In this document: positions 17,376 through 25,290 of the stretch, one piece after another
Layout of the letters: each line of letters starts with the position of its first letter
Position numbering within the stretch: the first letter of the stretch is position 1
From: Acidimicrobiales bacterium
GTDB taxonomy: Bacteria; Actinomycetota; Acidimicrobiia; Acidimicrobiales; Aldehydirespiratoraceae
Direction: 5' to 3'
Assembly (NCBI GenBank): GCA_029246685.1
Contig: JAQWMR010000016.1
Span: 774,877 to 838,876 of the forward strand
Length of the DNA: 64,000 bases
Translations under genes and position numbers: made by a program
Notes under the pieces: generated by a model
What the model was told of the DNA's origin: nothing
Database searches by the model: none
Seen by the model: the letters and a program-made list of their open reading frames with translations, nothing else

Positions 17376-17476
17376 TCGGCCCCGAAGGGGACGGCGTCCT
17401 CCCCCAATCCTCGGTGACTCCCCCGGGCCCGGGCAACGGCTTATGCGAGCCCCGGCCTACGTCACCGACACGACGA

Positions 17477-17515
17477 CCGAGATGTAGCGGGTGTCTGACA
17501 CCCGCTACATCTCGG
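17477..17515. repeat. Perfect 19-bp-arm palindrome, dispersed repeat
   Basis: Arms 17477-17495 and 17497-17515 are perfect inverted copies around a single central T, with core GGTGTCTGACACC. The left arm and core recur exactly at 7182-7205. It lies in the 250-base gap between whiB and the thioredoxin-like gene; nothing else is evident in that gap. There is no T-run, so it is a repeat element or a protein site rather than an obvious intrinsic terminator. Confidence 0.85.
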
Positions 17516-17625
17516 GAATGTTCGTGGGAGGACGATCATTGGAAGCACACACGATGTCGGCGGGTTTCTCCACCGACCACTGTCGACCCGCACGACGCGG
17601 GTACCGTTTCCCCGTGGAGCTTCCG

Positions 17626-18177
17626 ATGCGCTACCCCCGACTCATCGCTGCCGTCCTTTGCCTGACCCTGCTCGCCGCTGCCTGCAGCGACGACGGTGAT
17701 GGCGACAACACCATCAATCTGGGCGAAAGCGGGCTGACCCCGGGCATCGACGACATCCAGGGCGTCGCCGAGGGCAGCGCTCTCGGGCTCACCTTCGCCA
17801 CGCTCGACAACGACCCCGCGTCGTTCGAGCAGTACCTGGGCACGCCGCTCGTGATCAACTTCTTCGCGCAGTGGTGCCCGAACTGCGTCGAGGAGATGCC
17901 GGAGTTCGAGACCGTCTTCCAGGACGTCCGCGATGAGATCAACTTCATCGGTATCTCCCTGGACCAACGTCCCGAGGAGGCGATCGACCTCATCAAAGCC
18001 ACCGGCGTCACCTACGACATCGGTTGGGATCCGGCTGAAGAGCTCTTCGTGCACTTCCGAGGGTTCAGCTATCCCACCACGGTGTTCGTGGACGCGGAGG
18101 GCAACGTGGCCCGCGTGTGGTCCGGGGTGCTCGATGAAGACACCCTTCGCGATCGGATCAACGAGGAACTTCTCTAG
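17626..18177 (+). CDS. TlpA-like thiol-disulfide oxidoreductase lipoprotein
   Basis: This 183-residue protein is an exported lipoprotein (LIAAVLCLTLLAAAC lipobox, Cys about 21) with a thioredoxin-like domain. The redox motif is WCPNC in FFAQWCPNCVEEMPEF, followed by FIGISLDQRPEEA and the cis-Pro region FSYPTTVFVD. It likely reduces apocytochrome c or other extracytoplasmic disulfides. A GGAG stretch precedes the ATG at 17626. Its stop overlaps the start of ccdA by one base, so the two form a reductant relay: CcdA passes electrons across the membrane to this protein. Confidence 0.9.
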   Translation: MRYPRLIAAVLCLTLLAAACSDDGDGDNTINLGESGLTPGIDDIQGVAEGSALGLTFATLDNDPASFEQYLGTPLVINFFAQWCPNCVEEMPEFETVFQDVRDEINFIGISLDQRPEEAIDLIKATGVTYDIGWDPAEELFVHFRGFSYPTTVFVDAEGNVARVWSGVLDEDTLRDRINEELL

Positions 18178-19295
18178 TGGGCGAGTTCGCGTGGCCCTTC
18201 GGGCTCGGCGTGCTCGCCGCGTTCAATCCGTGCGGTTTCGCGATGCTGCCGGCATACCTCTCGTACTTCCTCGGTATCGAGAGCAAGAACCACGACCAGT
18301 CGCGCCTGGCCACCGTCGTCCGGGGCCTCGCAGTCGGCGGTATCATGTCGCTCGGGTTCGTCGCCGTATTCGGCACGTTCGGCGTCCTGTTCGCCACGGT
18401 CCTCTCGCAAGGCACCGTCCTCGAGTACGTCCCGTATGTGATCGTCGCGATCGGCGTGCTCATGATTCCGCTCGGCATCGCCATGATGATGGGCAAGGAC
18501 ATCGTGCTTCGGCTCCCGAAGATGAACAAGGGAACCGGCAGCCGCGACCTCGGGTCCGTTTTCATGTTCGGTGTCAGCTATGCGGTCGTCTCGCTGTCGT
18601 GCACGATCGGCATCTTCATACTGAACATCAGTGACACGTTCACGAAGGACGGCATCGCCAGAGGCAGCGGCAACTTCCTCGCGTACGCGGTCGGCATGGG
18701 GCTGGTGATCACGTTCCTCACCATGAGCCTGGCTCTGGCGAAGTCGAATGTCGCGGTGAACATGCGCAAGCTGCTCCCGTACATCGGACGCATCTCCGGC
18801 ATCCTTCTCGTCGTCGCCGGCATCTACATGATCGACTACGGCATCTGGGACTACCGAGTCGTGATCGCGAGCGATTTCAGTGCGGGGAATCTCCTGGTCG
18901 ACGAGGTCGGCGAAGCCCAGATTGCAGCCACCCAGTGGATCGAGCGCACAACGACCGAACGCATCGGCGTGCTCTCGCTACTCGGCATCCTGGGCGCACT
19001 CGTGGTCGCGTGGCGTGACGACATCGTGGACCCCACGCGCCGCCTCGGGGTTGGCCTCGGCTTCGCGGCCGTGTACGCGTTGGTCGAGGCTTGGAACCGG
19101 GGCGGCTTCATCCTTCTGCCCCTCTGGCGCTTCGTCACCGGATGGCCGGAACGCATCGGACATTGGTTCACCGACCCCGGCCGAGCTGGCGTGCTCTTCG
19201 AGGTTCTGTTCGCTGCGTTCATCGGCTGGATCGGGTGGCGGCGGGTGAATCGCTATCGTCCTCAGCATGCTCCGGGAGTTGTTGGCGCGACCTGA
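18177..19295 (+). CDS. ccdA: CcdA-family transmembrane thiol transporter with extra C-terminal membrane part
   Basis: CcdA moves reducing equivalents from cytoplasmic thioredoxin to extracytoplasmic thioredoxin-like proteins. The N-terminal 230 residues show six membrane segments with the two redox cysteines in NPCGFAMLPAY and SLSCTIGIF. Most CcdA proteins end there; this one continues for about 140 residues with further hydrophobic segments (IGVLSLLGILGALVVAW, VGLGFAAVYALVEAW, LFEVLFAAFIGWIGW). The start is GTG at 18177, overlapping the TlpA stop. The C-terminus overlaps the next gene by 29 bases. Confidence 0.85.
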   Translation: MGEFAWPFGLGVLAAFNPCGFAMLPAYLSYFLGIESKNHDQSRLATVVRGLAVGGIMSLGFVAVFGTFGVLFATVLSQGTVLEYVPYVIVAIGVLMIPLGIAMMMGKDIVLRLPKMNKGTGSRDLGSVFMFGVSYAVVSLSCTIGIFILNISDTFTKDGIARGSGNFLAYAVGMGLVITFLTMSLALAKSNVAVNMRKLLPYIGRISGILLVVAGIYMIDYGIWDYRVVIASDFSAGNLLVDEVGEAQIAATQWIERTTTERIGVLSLLGILGALVVAWRDDIVDPTRRLGVGLGFAAVYALVEAWNRGGFILLPLWRFVTGWPERIGHWFTDPGRAGVLFEVLFAAFIGWIGWRRVNRYRPQHAPGVVGAT

Positions 19296-19881
19296 GGTCA
19301 CCGAGATCTGCGAACTCCGTGGATCGTTCGGGATCATGGCGTTCCACGGCGGCAACCTCGAGCGCTGCACCGACGTGATCGCAACCGAGGTCGCGACCCG
19401 CACCGACTCCTCGCTCTACGCAGTGGTGCAGGCGCCGCCGCTTCGCGAACACGTCCCGTCCACGGCGTTCGACCCCGACCACTCTGCCGCGCTGCGCTCG
19501 TTCATCGACCACGTCGACGTCGTCATTGCGATCCACGGCTACGGGCGAGAGGACCGCTTCTGGGATCTCCTGCTCGGCGGCCGGAACCGCGCGCTGGCCA
19601 CCCATGTCAGCAGCCATCTGCGGGACGGCATCGATGAGCGTTTCGGGATCATCGATGACCTCGACGAGATCCCCAACGGCTTGCGGGGGCAACACCCAGA
19701 CAACCCCGTGAATCTCCCGCTACTGGGCGGCGTGCAGATCGAGCTCCCTCCCACCACCCGCTGGAACCGTGAGGAAGCCGAGTGGTCCGATTGGCAGGGC
19801 ACCGGACGCGCACCGCAGGTCGACCAATTGATCGACGTGCTCAGCGCTGCGGTGAGCCGCTGGGATCAGCCAGCCGCTTGA
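19267..19881 (+). CDS. Poly-gamma-glutamate hydrolase family protein
   Basis: This 204-residue protein resembles the zinc-dependent YjqB-type poly-gamma-glutamate hydrolase family. The signature FGIMAFHGGNLERCTDVIA contains the metal-binding His and Glu, and VVIAIHGYGRED carries a second conserved His. These enzymes cut gamma-glutamyl polymers; the cellular substrate here is unknown. The ATG at 19267 lies inside the end of ccdA (29-base overlap), and the 3' end overlaps the convergent lipoprotein gene by 16 bases. Confidence 0.75.
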   Translation: MLRELLARPEVTEICELRGSFGIMAFHGGNLERCTDVIATEVATRTDSSLYAVVQAPPLREHVPSTAFDPDHSAALRSFIDHVDVVIAIHGYGREDRFWDLLLGGRNRALATHVSSHLRDGIDERFGIIDDLDEIPNGLRGQHPDNPVNLPLLGGVQIELPPTTRWNREEAEWSDWQGTGRAPQVDQLIDVLSAAVSRWDQPAA

Positions 19882-20228
19882 ATTTCCGCGGTGACGGCGT
19901 TCAGCTCGGAGATCGCGCCGGCGCGGTCATCCTCGTAGCTGAGAACCGCGACGGTGAGGCGCTCGCTCCACGCGGGGATTCCGTCGGCATCGCCACCGAT
20001 CAGGTCGAGCATTGCCTTGCAGGGCCGGCAGACCGCCTCGCGGAAGTCCGGATCATCGGGCCACGCTTTCCCCTGCCCGCAGTCATCCACGCCGTCGTCG
20101 CTCGCGACGCTCTGATCGTCGACCGAGGGGACGGTCGAGACGTCGTCTCCGCCGTCATCGCCGAAGCAGCCGGCGGCAATCAGCGAGAGGCCCACAGCCA
20201 GTGAGAGAATAGTCAGGATGCGACGCAT
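19866..20228 (-). CDS. Putative lipoprotein
   Basis: A 120-residue exported protein with a clear lipobox (LTILSLAVGLSLIAAGC), an Asp-rich linker and a small C-terminal domain with three cysteines (DDCGQG, AVCRPC). The domain is not recognised. GGAGGT precedes the ATG at 20228. The gene overlaps the end of the convergent poly-gamma-glutamate hydrolase gene. Confidence 0.72.
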   Translation of the reverse strand: MRRILTILSLAVGLSLIAAGCFGDDGGDDVSTVPSVDDQSVASDDGVDDCGQGKAWPDDPDFREAVCRPCKAMLDLIGGDADGIPAWSERLTVAVLSYEDDRAGAISELNAVTAEIQAAG

Positions 20229-20300
20229 GGGGGACCTCCGAGTCCGCCGTTCGATGCTGAACCATCGACATCGAGCGTCCGACTGTGAGGAACCGCCGCC

Positions 20301-20933
20301 TCAGGGCGCCAGGCGCTCCACGACCCACCCGTCGTCGACCCGGCGATATCGGAGGCGATCGTGCAGGCGGTTGGGGCGTCCCTGCCAGAACTCCACCGAA
20401 CGAGGCCGAATGAGGTAGCCGCCCCAATGGGCGGGCCGGGGAATGTCTTCGGGAAACCGTTCCTCAGCGGCATCCCAGTGCTGCTCGAGTTCGCCGCGCG
20501 ATGCGAGCACCGCCGACTGATCGCTTGCCCAAGCCCCGATCTGTGCGCCTCGCGGCCGCGACGCGAAGTAGTCATCGCTTTCGTCGTCGGGAAGATGCTC
20601 CACGTCGCCCACCACCCGGATCTGCCGCTCGATCTCCCGCCAGACGAAGGTGAGCGCTGCCCGCCCGCTCGTCTCCATCGCCACGCCCTTTGCCGAGTTT
20701 CGGTTGGTGTGGAAGACGAAGCCCCGCTGGTCGGCGCCCTTGACGAGAACCGCTCGAGATTGTGGCCAGCCGTCGGCGCCGACAGTGGCCACTGTGGCCA
20801 GATTCGCGTCGAACGGATTCGTCGATGCCCATGCGTCGAACCACGCCGCAAACTGCGCCATCGGCGTTGCGGCGAGGTCTGATTCGTCGAGACCCGCCAG
20901 CCCGTATTGTTCGCGCATCGCCGCGAGATCCAT
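20301..20933 (-). CDS. pdxH: Pyridoxamine/pyridoxine 5'-phosphate oxidase
   Basis: PdxH oxidises pyridoxine or pyridoxamine phosphate to pyridoxal 5'-phosphate with FMN and oxygen. The 210-residue protein has the family blocks: NLATVATVGADGWPQSRAVLVKG, GFVFHTNRNSAKG, AALTFVWREIERQIRVVG, and the C-terminal PxxxEFWQGRPNRLHDRLRYRR. The length is typical. The ATG at 20933 faces the crcB start across about 20 bases. Confidence 0.96.
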   Translation of the reverse strand: MDLAAMREQYGLAGLDESDLAATPMAQFAAWFDAWASTNPFDANLATVATVGADGWPQSRAVLVKGADQRGFVFHTNRNSAKGVAMETSGRAALTFVWREIERQIRVVGDVEHLPDDESDDYFASRPRGAQIGAWASDQSAVLASRGELEQHWDAAEERFPEDIPRPAHWGGYLIRPRSVEFWQGRPNRLHDRLRYRRVDDGWVVERLAP

Positions 20934-20955
20934 GGCCGCAGTCTACGGTGCAACT

Positions 20956-21315
20956 GTGGAACGACGAGCGTTGGTCGCCGTTGCCGTCGGCGGAATCGTG
21001 GGCGCATGTGCCCGCTGGATCGTCGGTGAGGTCGTGTCGGACAGCGTGACCGCGCTCCTCATCGTGAATACGGCGGGGACGGCGCTGCTCGGCGCGGTGC
21101 TTCACGGGATCCTGCAGAGCCACGCCACGCGGAACCTGCTGGTCGGCGTTGGTTTCTGCGGCGGTCTGACCACATTCTCTACCTTCGCCGTGGAAGTGGC
21201 CGTCCGCCTCGATGACGGGCGACCGATCGATGGCCTTGGGCTCACGCTCGCCTCCTTGGTTCTCGGCGGCGCCGCATTCGCGTTGGGGATGGCGAGCCGG
21301 AGGTTCGCCTCATGA
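20956..21315 (+). CDS. crcB: Fluoride exporter CrcB, first of a pair
   Basis: CrcB/Fluc proteins form fluoride channels that lower cytoplasmic fluoride. This 119-residue protein has four membrane segments and the conserved GGIVGACARWIVGE and NTAGTALLGAVLHG blocks and GFCGGLTTFSTFAVE, holding the Phe box and Thr/Ser filter residues. The start is taken as GTG at 20956; an ATG at 20932 is in frame but overlaps the pdxH start. No fluoride riboswitch is visible in the short gap. It pairs with the next gene as a heterodimer. Confidence 0.9.
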   Translation: MERRALVAVAVGGIVGACARWIVGEVVSDSVTALLIVNTAGTALLGAVLHGILQSHATRNLLVGVGFCGGLTTFSTFAVEVAVRLDDGRPIDGLGLTLASLVLGGAAFALGMASRRFAS

Positions 21316-21632
21316 TCGCGATCGGCTTCATCGTCGCCGCTGGCGCCGGCGCCGTCTTCCGATGGCGGCTCTCGGACGAGCTCGGTCGTCTCGCCGGCAC
21401 CTTTGCCGCTAACACCCTCGGGTCGTTCGTCCTCGGTCTCCTCTTCGGCCAGACATCTACGACACACACCATCGTGGGCGTCGCGGGGCTCGGCGCGCTC
21501 ACTACCTGGTCCACGCTGATCGCTGAGCTCGCTGAGCTCGCGGCCGTCGACCGGACCCGTGCCGTTCGCTACGGCTTGGCCTCGCTAGTCGTTGGCGTGT
21601 TCGCCGGCTGGCTCGGGCTCCAACTCGGCTAG
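21312..21632 (+). CDS. crcB: Fluoride exporter CrcB, second of a pair
   Basis: This second, shorter CrcB homologue has 106 residues and four membrane segments, with GAGAVFRWRLSDEL, NTLGSFVLGLLFG and GLGALTTWSTLIAELAEL. The Phe of the usual TTFSTF is Trp here. ATG overlaps the stop of the first crcB by four bases. Paired crcB genes encode opposite-orientation subunits of a heterodimeric channel. Confidence 0.88.
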   Translation: MIAIGFIVAAGAGAVFRWRLSDELGRLAGTFAANTLGSFVLGLLFGQTSTTHTIVGVAGLGALTTWSTLIAELAELAAVDRTRAVRYGLASLVVGVFAGWLGLQLG

Positions 21633-21725
21633 CGGCCCGAACTTCATCCTGGCCAGAAGCTTCGGTACCCTCCGCGGGCGGGTGACCGCGCCGGACGCGG
21701 CTACTCGCGGACAGCCCCGGGGCAC

Positions 21726-21863
21726 ATGGTCTTCAGCAGCGTCACATCCCTATTCTTCTTCTTGCCGATCGTCGTTCTCGCGTACTGGCTGACGCCGCGC
21801 AGGGCCCGGAACGCGGTTCTCCTGATCTCGAGCCTCGCGTTCTACACGTGGGGCTCGGGCGCC
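21726..21863 (+). pseudogene. N-terminal remnant of an MBOAT (AlgI/DltB-type) acyltransferase
   Basis: The first 45 residues (MVFSSVTSLFFFLPIVVLAY, WLTPRRARN, AVLLISSLAFYTWGSG) are the classic N-terminus of AlgI-like membrane O-acyltransferases, which are normally 450-500 residues. After position about 21863 the frame stays open but is only antisense to the next genes, so the gene is cut after its first two membrane segments. The cut coincides with the broken end of the leftward gene at 21842-22027. It probably makes no functional enzyme. Confidence 0.7.
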
Positions 21864-22027
21864 ATCGAATCGAAGATGCCGGCGACGAAGTCACGCGTCT
21901 CCTCGTTCCATTCGCCGCCGAACGCCACCGTGCGGGTGACCTCGCGCATCGGGTGCTCGGAACCGAAGACCCGGATATTCCGGTCGGTGTCGGGGGCGTC
22001 CGCCAACCAGTCGACGGAGCCAGCCAT
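21842..22027 (-). pseudogene. Truncated gene following serS, probable methyltransferase N-terminus
   Basis: A 61-residue ORF begins one base after the serS stop, in operon order. Its sequence (GSEHPMREVTR, FGGEWNEETRDFVAGIFDSMA) looks like the N-terminal helix region of a class I SAM methyltransferase, where FDSMAPEW-type segments precede the cofactor site. That identity is inference. The last five residues and the stop come from the antisense of the MBOAT remnant, so this gene too was cut at about 21863. Confidence 0.45.
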
Positions 22028-22028
22028 G

Positions 22029-23315
22029 TCAGACCGCCGGTATCTCGGTCATGCCGCCGAGATACGGGTGCAGCGCCTCGGGCATGCAGATGGACCCGTC
22101 CGGCCGGCGGTAGGTCTCCACGATGGCCGCCCACACTCGGGGCACGGCGAGGCCGGACCCGTTGAGGCTGTGCACGAATTCCGTGCCCTTGCCCTCGCTC
22201 GGCCGATAGCGAACGTTGGCCCGACGGGCCTGGAAGTCGGTACACCAGCTGACGGAGCTGACCTCGAGCCAGCGGTCGACGCCAGGCGCGAAGACCTCGA
22301 TGTCGTAGGTGCGGGCCCCTGCGCCGCTGATGTCGCCGCAGGCGAGATCCAGGACCCGATGGGCGAGGCCGAGGTCGCGGATTGCGTTCTCGGCGCGCTC
22401 CAGGATCTCCATGTGCATCGCCTGGGCCTGATCCGGCGTACAGAACGCATAGAGCTCCACCTTGTCGAACTCGTGGACGCGCAAGAGTCCACGAGTGTCC
22501 TTGCCGGCGGAGCCCGCCTCGCGCCGGTAACACGATGTGTGGGCCATGAGCCGAAGCGGCAGGTCGCCTTCATCGAGAATCTCGCCGGCGACCATCGACG
22601 TGAGAGGGACCTCCGCGGTGGGGATCGCCCAGAGGTCGTCGCGCTCGAGGTGGTACGCGTCGTCCGCGAACTTGGGCAGATGGCCGGTGCCGACCATGGT
22701 GTCGGTCTTCACCATGGTCGGGGGGCGGACTTCTTCGAACGCGTCGCGGTTGCGGTCGAGGCCGTAGTTGATGAGCGCTCGGAGCAGGCGCGCACCAGCA
22801 CCGCGGTACATCGCGAACATCGAGCCAGACATACGCACCGCGCGGTCCACATCGAGGATGCCGAGATCCTCGCCGATGCCCCAGTGCGGCACGCGCTGGT
22901 GTTCTGCGTAGCTCGCCAGGTCGAAGTCCTCGACGCGCAACTCGACGTTGTCGTCTTCGGTCAGACCGTCCGGCGCCTCGGGCGCGGGCATGTTGGAGAC
23001 ATTGAGGAGCAGCGACCGGATGGCGGCCTGCAGTTCGTTAGCCTCTTCCGTGAGGGCCTTCTCCTTGTCGCCCAGCTCGCGGCTGGTCGTCTGGAGCGCG
23101 GCGGCGTCGTCGGCTTTGCCGTCCTTGTGGAGCGCGCCGACCTGCTCGGAGATCTGCTTCACCTCAGCTCGGATGTCGTCGCGCTCCGTGCTGATCGCTC
23201 GCATACGGGTGTCGAGCTCGAGCACCTCGTCGATAGAGGACGTGGGTTCGCCCCGACGAGCGAGAGCCGCTTTCACTGCCTCCGGGTCGTTGCGGATCAG
23301 CTTGATGTCGAGCAT
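22029..23315 (-). CDS. serS: Seryl-tRNA synthetase
   Basis: SerRS charges tRNA-Ser and the selenocysteine tRNA. The 428-residue protein has the N-terminal antiparallel coiled-coil arm (about 30-105, Glu/Lys/Ala-rich) and a class II catalytic core: the TAEVPLTSMVAGE block, motif 2 in RLMAHTSCYRREAGSAGKDTRG and motif 3 in LNGSGLAVPRVWAAIVE. The length is normal. The ATG at 23315 lies 80 bases after ctaG, so it may be read through from the oxidase operon or have its own promoter in that gap. Confidence 0.97.
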   Translation of the reverse strand: MLDIKLIRNDPEAVKAALARRGEPTSSIDEVLELDTRMRAISTERDDIRAEVKQISEQVGALHKDGKADDAAALQTTSRELGDKEKALTEEANELQAAIRSLLLNVSNMPAPEAPDGLTEDDNVELRVEDFDLASYAEHQRVPHWGIGEDLGILDVDRAVRMSGSMFAMYRGAGARLLRALINYGLDRNRDAFEEVRPPTMVKTDTMVGTGHLPKFADDAYHLERDDLWAIPTAEVPLTSMVAGEILDEGDLPLRLMAHTSCYRREAGSAGKDTRGLLRVHEFDKVELYAFCTPDQAQAMHMEILERAENAIRDLGLAHRVLDLACGDISGAGARTYDIEVFAPGVDRWLEVSSVSWCTDFQARRANVRYRPSEGKGTEFVHSLNGSGLAVPRVWAAIVETYRRPDGSICMPEALHPYLGGMTEIPAV

Positions 23316-23395
23316 GCGAAGACGGTACCGCCTGGGGCCAACGGTACGGCGGTGATTCTCCGTGGTCGTGCAGCGGCGCTGGGAGTCCTGGCCGT

Positions 23396-24298
23396 CTAGT
23401 GCGTTTGGCTTTCCCGCGACGGATCACCGGCGGCATCGAAAGCAGCCTCGACCTCGTCGTAGGTGAGCCGGCCGCGCGCGTACTTTGCGGCCTCGTCCAC
23501 TCGTCGGACCGCGGCGACGTGCTTGAAGAATCGAATGGCGATGAGCGTCCAGAGGTAGAATCCGCCGACGACCTTCATGATCGCGCCGGCGATCTGCTGG
23601 TCGTTCGTGGGGTTGATGCCCCAGAGATTGTGGTCGTGGTCGTACGCGTCGTAGACGACGCCCTCGGCGAACGTGAGCCAACCCGCCGGGACGGTAGGGA
23701 CGATCGACATGAGGAAGAGATAGATGAGCTTGGCCGGCTCGCTGAGGTGAACTTCCTTGAGCGGGCCGAGGACCGGGAACCACATGAGCAGCGCGGAGAA
23801 GAAGACCGCCAGGTGGATCATGTAGTGGAACGGCCCATTCTCGCTGCTGAGGTTCACGACGCCGTCCCAGTGCGACAGCACCTGCAAGGCGTTGAAGATC
23901 ACGCCGGCGACCACGGGCTTGGTGAGCACCCGCAGCACCCTGGCGGTCGCGCCACCGTCCAGGACGAGCAAACGGGCTAGCCATTCGGGCATCGCCAACA
24001 GCAACAGCGGCGGAACGATGAACGCGATCAGCAGATGCTGGAACATGTGCACGGAGTAGAGGTACTGCTCGGCGATGTCGTGCATCGGGTAGTCTGCCGC
24101 GATCCAGAGAAGGACGACGCTGGCCAGGAAGAACCGCTTCTGTGCGCGGGTGACGACGACCTGACCCTCGGGCACGACCAGCGGCCCGATGGCACGCGTG
24201 GCGTAGACGCCGAGACCGACGATGCCGCCGACGAGCAGCCACACCTCTGGGTGGGCCTCGAAGGCCCACGCGTTGACGGCGAGCATGTTCGCCGTCAT
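23396..24298 (-). CDS. ctaG: Cytochrome c oxidase assembly factor CtaG (caa3 type)
   Basis: This 300-residue membrane protein of the caa3-type CtaG family is needed for oxidase maturation, probably copper delivery to subunit I. Seven hydrophobic segments are visible, with conserved HDIAEQYLYSVHMFQHLLIAF carrying three His in a membrane helix, SHWDGVVNLSSENGPFHYMIH, and AGWLTFAEGVVYDAY. The C-terminal tail is soluble. The ATG at 24298 follows the subunit IV gene by four bases. Confidence 0.88.
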   Translation of the reverse strand: MTANMLAVNAWAFEAHPEVWLLVGGIVGLGVYATRAIGPLVVPEGQVVVTRAQKRFFLASVVLLWIAADYPMHDIAEQYLYSVHMFQHLLIAFIVPPLLLLAMPEWLARLLVLDGGATARVLRVLTKPVVAGVIFNALQVLSHWDGVVNLSSENGPFHYMIHLAVFFSALLMWFPVLGPLKEVHLSEPAKLIYLFLMSIVPTVPAGWLTFAEGVVYDAYDHDHNLWGINPTNDQQIAGAIMKVVGGFYLWTLIAIRFFKHVAAVRRVDEAAKYARGRLTYDEVEAAFDAAGDPSRESQTH

Positions 24299-24302
24299 GG
24301 GA

Positions 24303-24635
24303 TCAGGCCCAGAACTCGAACGCCGACAACGCGATGATGTAGACGATCGTCGCGAGGGCGAGCCCGCCGCCGAACAGCTTCGTGAAGATCGAGTTGTCGT
24401 GCTTCAGGTGCATGAAATACATCGCGACCAAATAGAACTTCACGACCATCATCACGATGAGGCTGGCGATGGTGAACGCGTTGTTCTCGAAGACGGTGAT
24501 CGCCGACTCGAAGTAGGTCAGCACCTCCACCGCGGTGATGGCGCCGAGCAGCAGGGCGATCTTGACGTAGTCCCAGTCCGACGGATGGTCGTGGGATTCT
24601 TCGTGGGTTGCGGTCTCGGTGACGGTTTCGGTCAT
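24303..24635 (-). CDS. Cytochrome c oxidase subunit IV
   Basis: A 110-residue protein with a hydrophilic N-terminus rich in His and Glu (ATHEESHDHPSDW) and three membrane helices. AITAVEVLTYFES and MMVVKFYLVAMYFMHLKHD are the typical prokaryotic oxidase subunit IV pattern. GAGGGG at 24645-24650 favours the ATG at 24635 over a GTG six bases upstream. It lies between subunit III and ctaG in the operon. Confidence 0.88.
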   Translation of the reverse strand: MTETVTETATHEESHDHPSDWDYVKIALLLGAITAVEVLTYFESAITVFENNAFTIASLIVMMVVKFYLVAMYFMHLKHDNSIFTKLFGGGLALATIVYIIALSAFEFWA

Positions 24636-24648
24636 GTTCACGTACCCC

Positions 24649-25290
24649 TCAGTCGACCGGGATCAGATAGATGACGGTGAAGATGAATATCCACACCACG
24701 TCCACGAAGTGCCAGTACAAACCGACGATCTCGACGGTCTCCGTGTGTTTCGGCTGGAGCTTTCCCTGCTTCGAGGCGACGTACAGCGACATCAGCATCA
24801 CGATGCCGAGACTGACGTGGACGCCGTGGAAGCCGGTCAGCGTGTAGAAGGCGGAGCTCGCCGGGTTGTGGGTGAAGCCCACGCCCTCACGGATGAACGA
24901 GGTGAACTCGTAGACCTGGCCGCCGATGAAGACTCCGCCGAGCATGGCGGTGGTGAGCAACCAGGCCCGGGTCGCGGGGTTGTCGCCGCGGGTGAGCGCC
25001 GAGAGGGCGAGCACCATCGTGAGCGATGACATCAGCAGCACGAACGAGCTGACCGAGGTGAACGGGATGTCGAACACATCGGTGGGGATCACCGTGTTCT
25101 CCGGCCCCGGGCCTCGGTTCGTCTTGTACAGCAGGTAGGTCGAGATCAGACCACCGAAGAGCAGGCACTCCGACCCGAGGAAGACCCACATCGCCAACTT
25201 GGTGTTGGAAATGCCCGTGGTCGTCCCGTGATCGTCATGTCCGCCCTCATCGTGGCTGTCGACGGCTGCGTCGACGGTTGCCGTCGCCAT
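24649..25290 (-). CDS. ctaE: Cytochrome c oxidase subunit III
   Basis: Subunit III stabilises the oxidase core and guides proton uptake. The 213-residue protein has five to six membrane helices with the family motifs: MWVFLGSECLLFGGLISTYL, VYEFTSFI, FTLTGFHGVHVSLGIVML and the end GLYWHFVDVVWIFIFTVIYL. The N-terminal 25 residues are His/Asp-rich (DSHDEGGHDDHG), unusual for the family. The ATG at 25290 overlaps the ctaD stop. Confidence 0.95.
   Translation of the reverse strand: MATATVDAAVDSHDEGGHDDHGTTTGISNTKLAMWVFLGSECLLFGGLISTYLLYKTNRGPGPENTVIPTDVFDIPFTSVSSFVLLMSSLTMVLALSALTRGDNPATRAWLLTTAMLGGVFIGGQVYEFTSFIREGVGFTHNPASSAFYTLTGFHGVHVSLGIVMLMSLYVASKQGKLQPKHTETVEIVGLYWHFVDVVWIFIFTVIYLIPVD

Noticed and set aside
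20934..20955. Fluoride riboswitch before crcB
   Set aside because: The gap to the divergent pdxH gene is too short and shows no matching structure.
23316..23395. T-box or other leader upstream of serS
   Set aside because: Only 80 bases are available and I see no T-box core or terminator/antiterminator pair.
21864..23399. Continuation of the MBOAT frame as a 557-codon protein
   Set aside because: Beyond about 21863 the frame is only antisense to the post-serS fragment and serS, with no membrane segments, so it is not a fusion protein.
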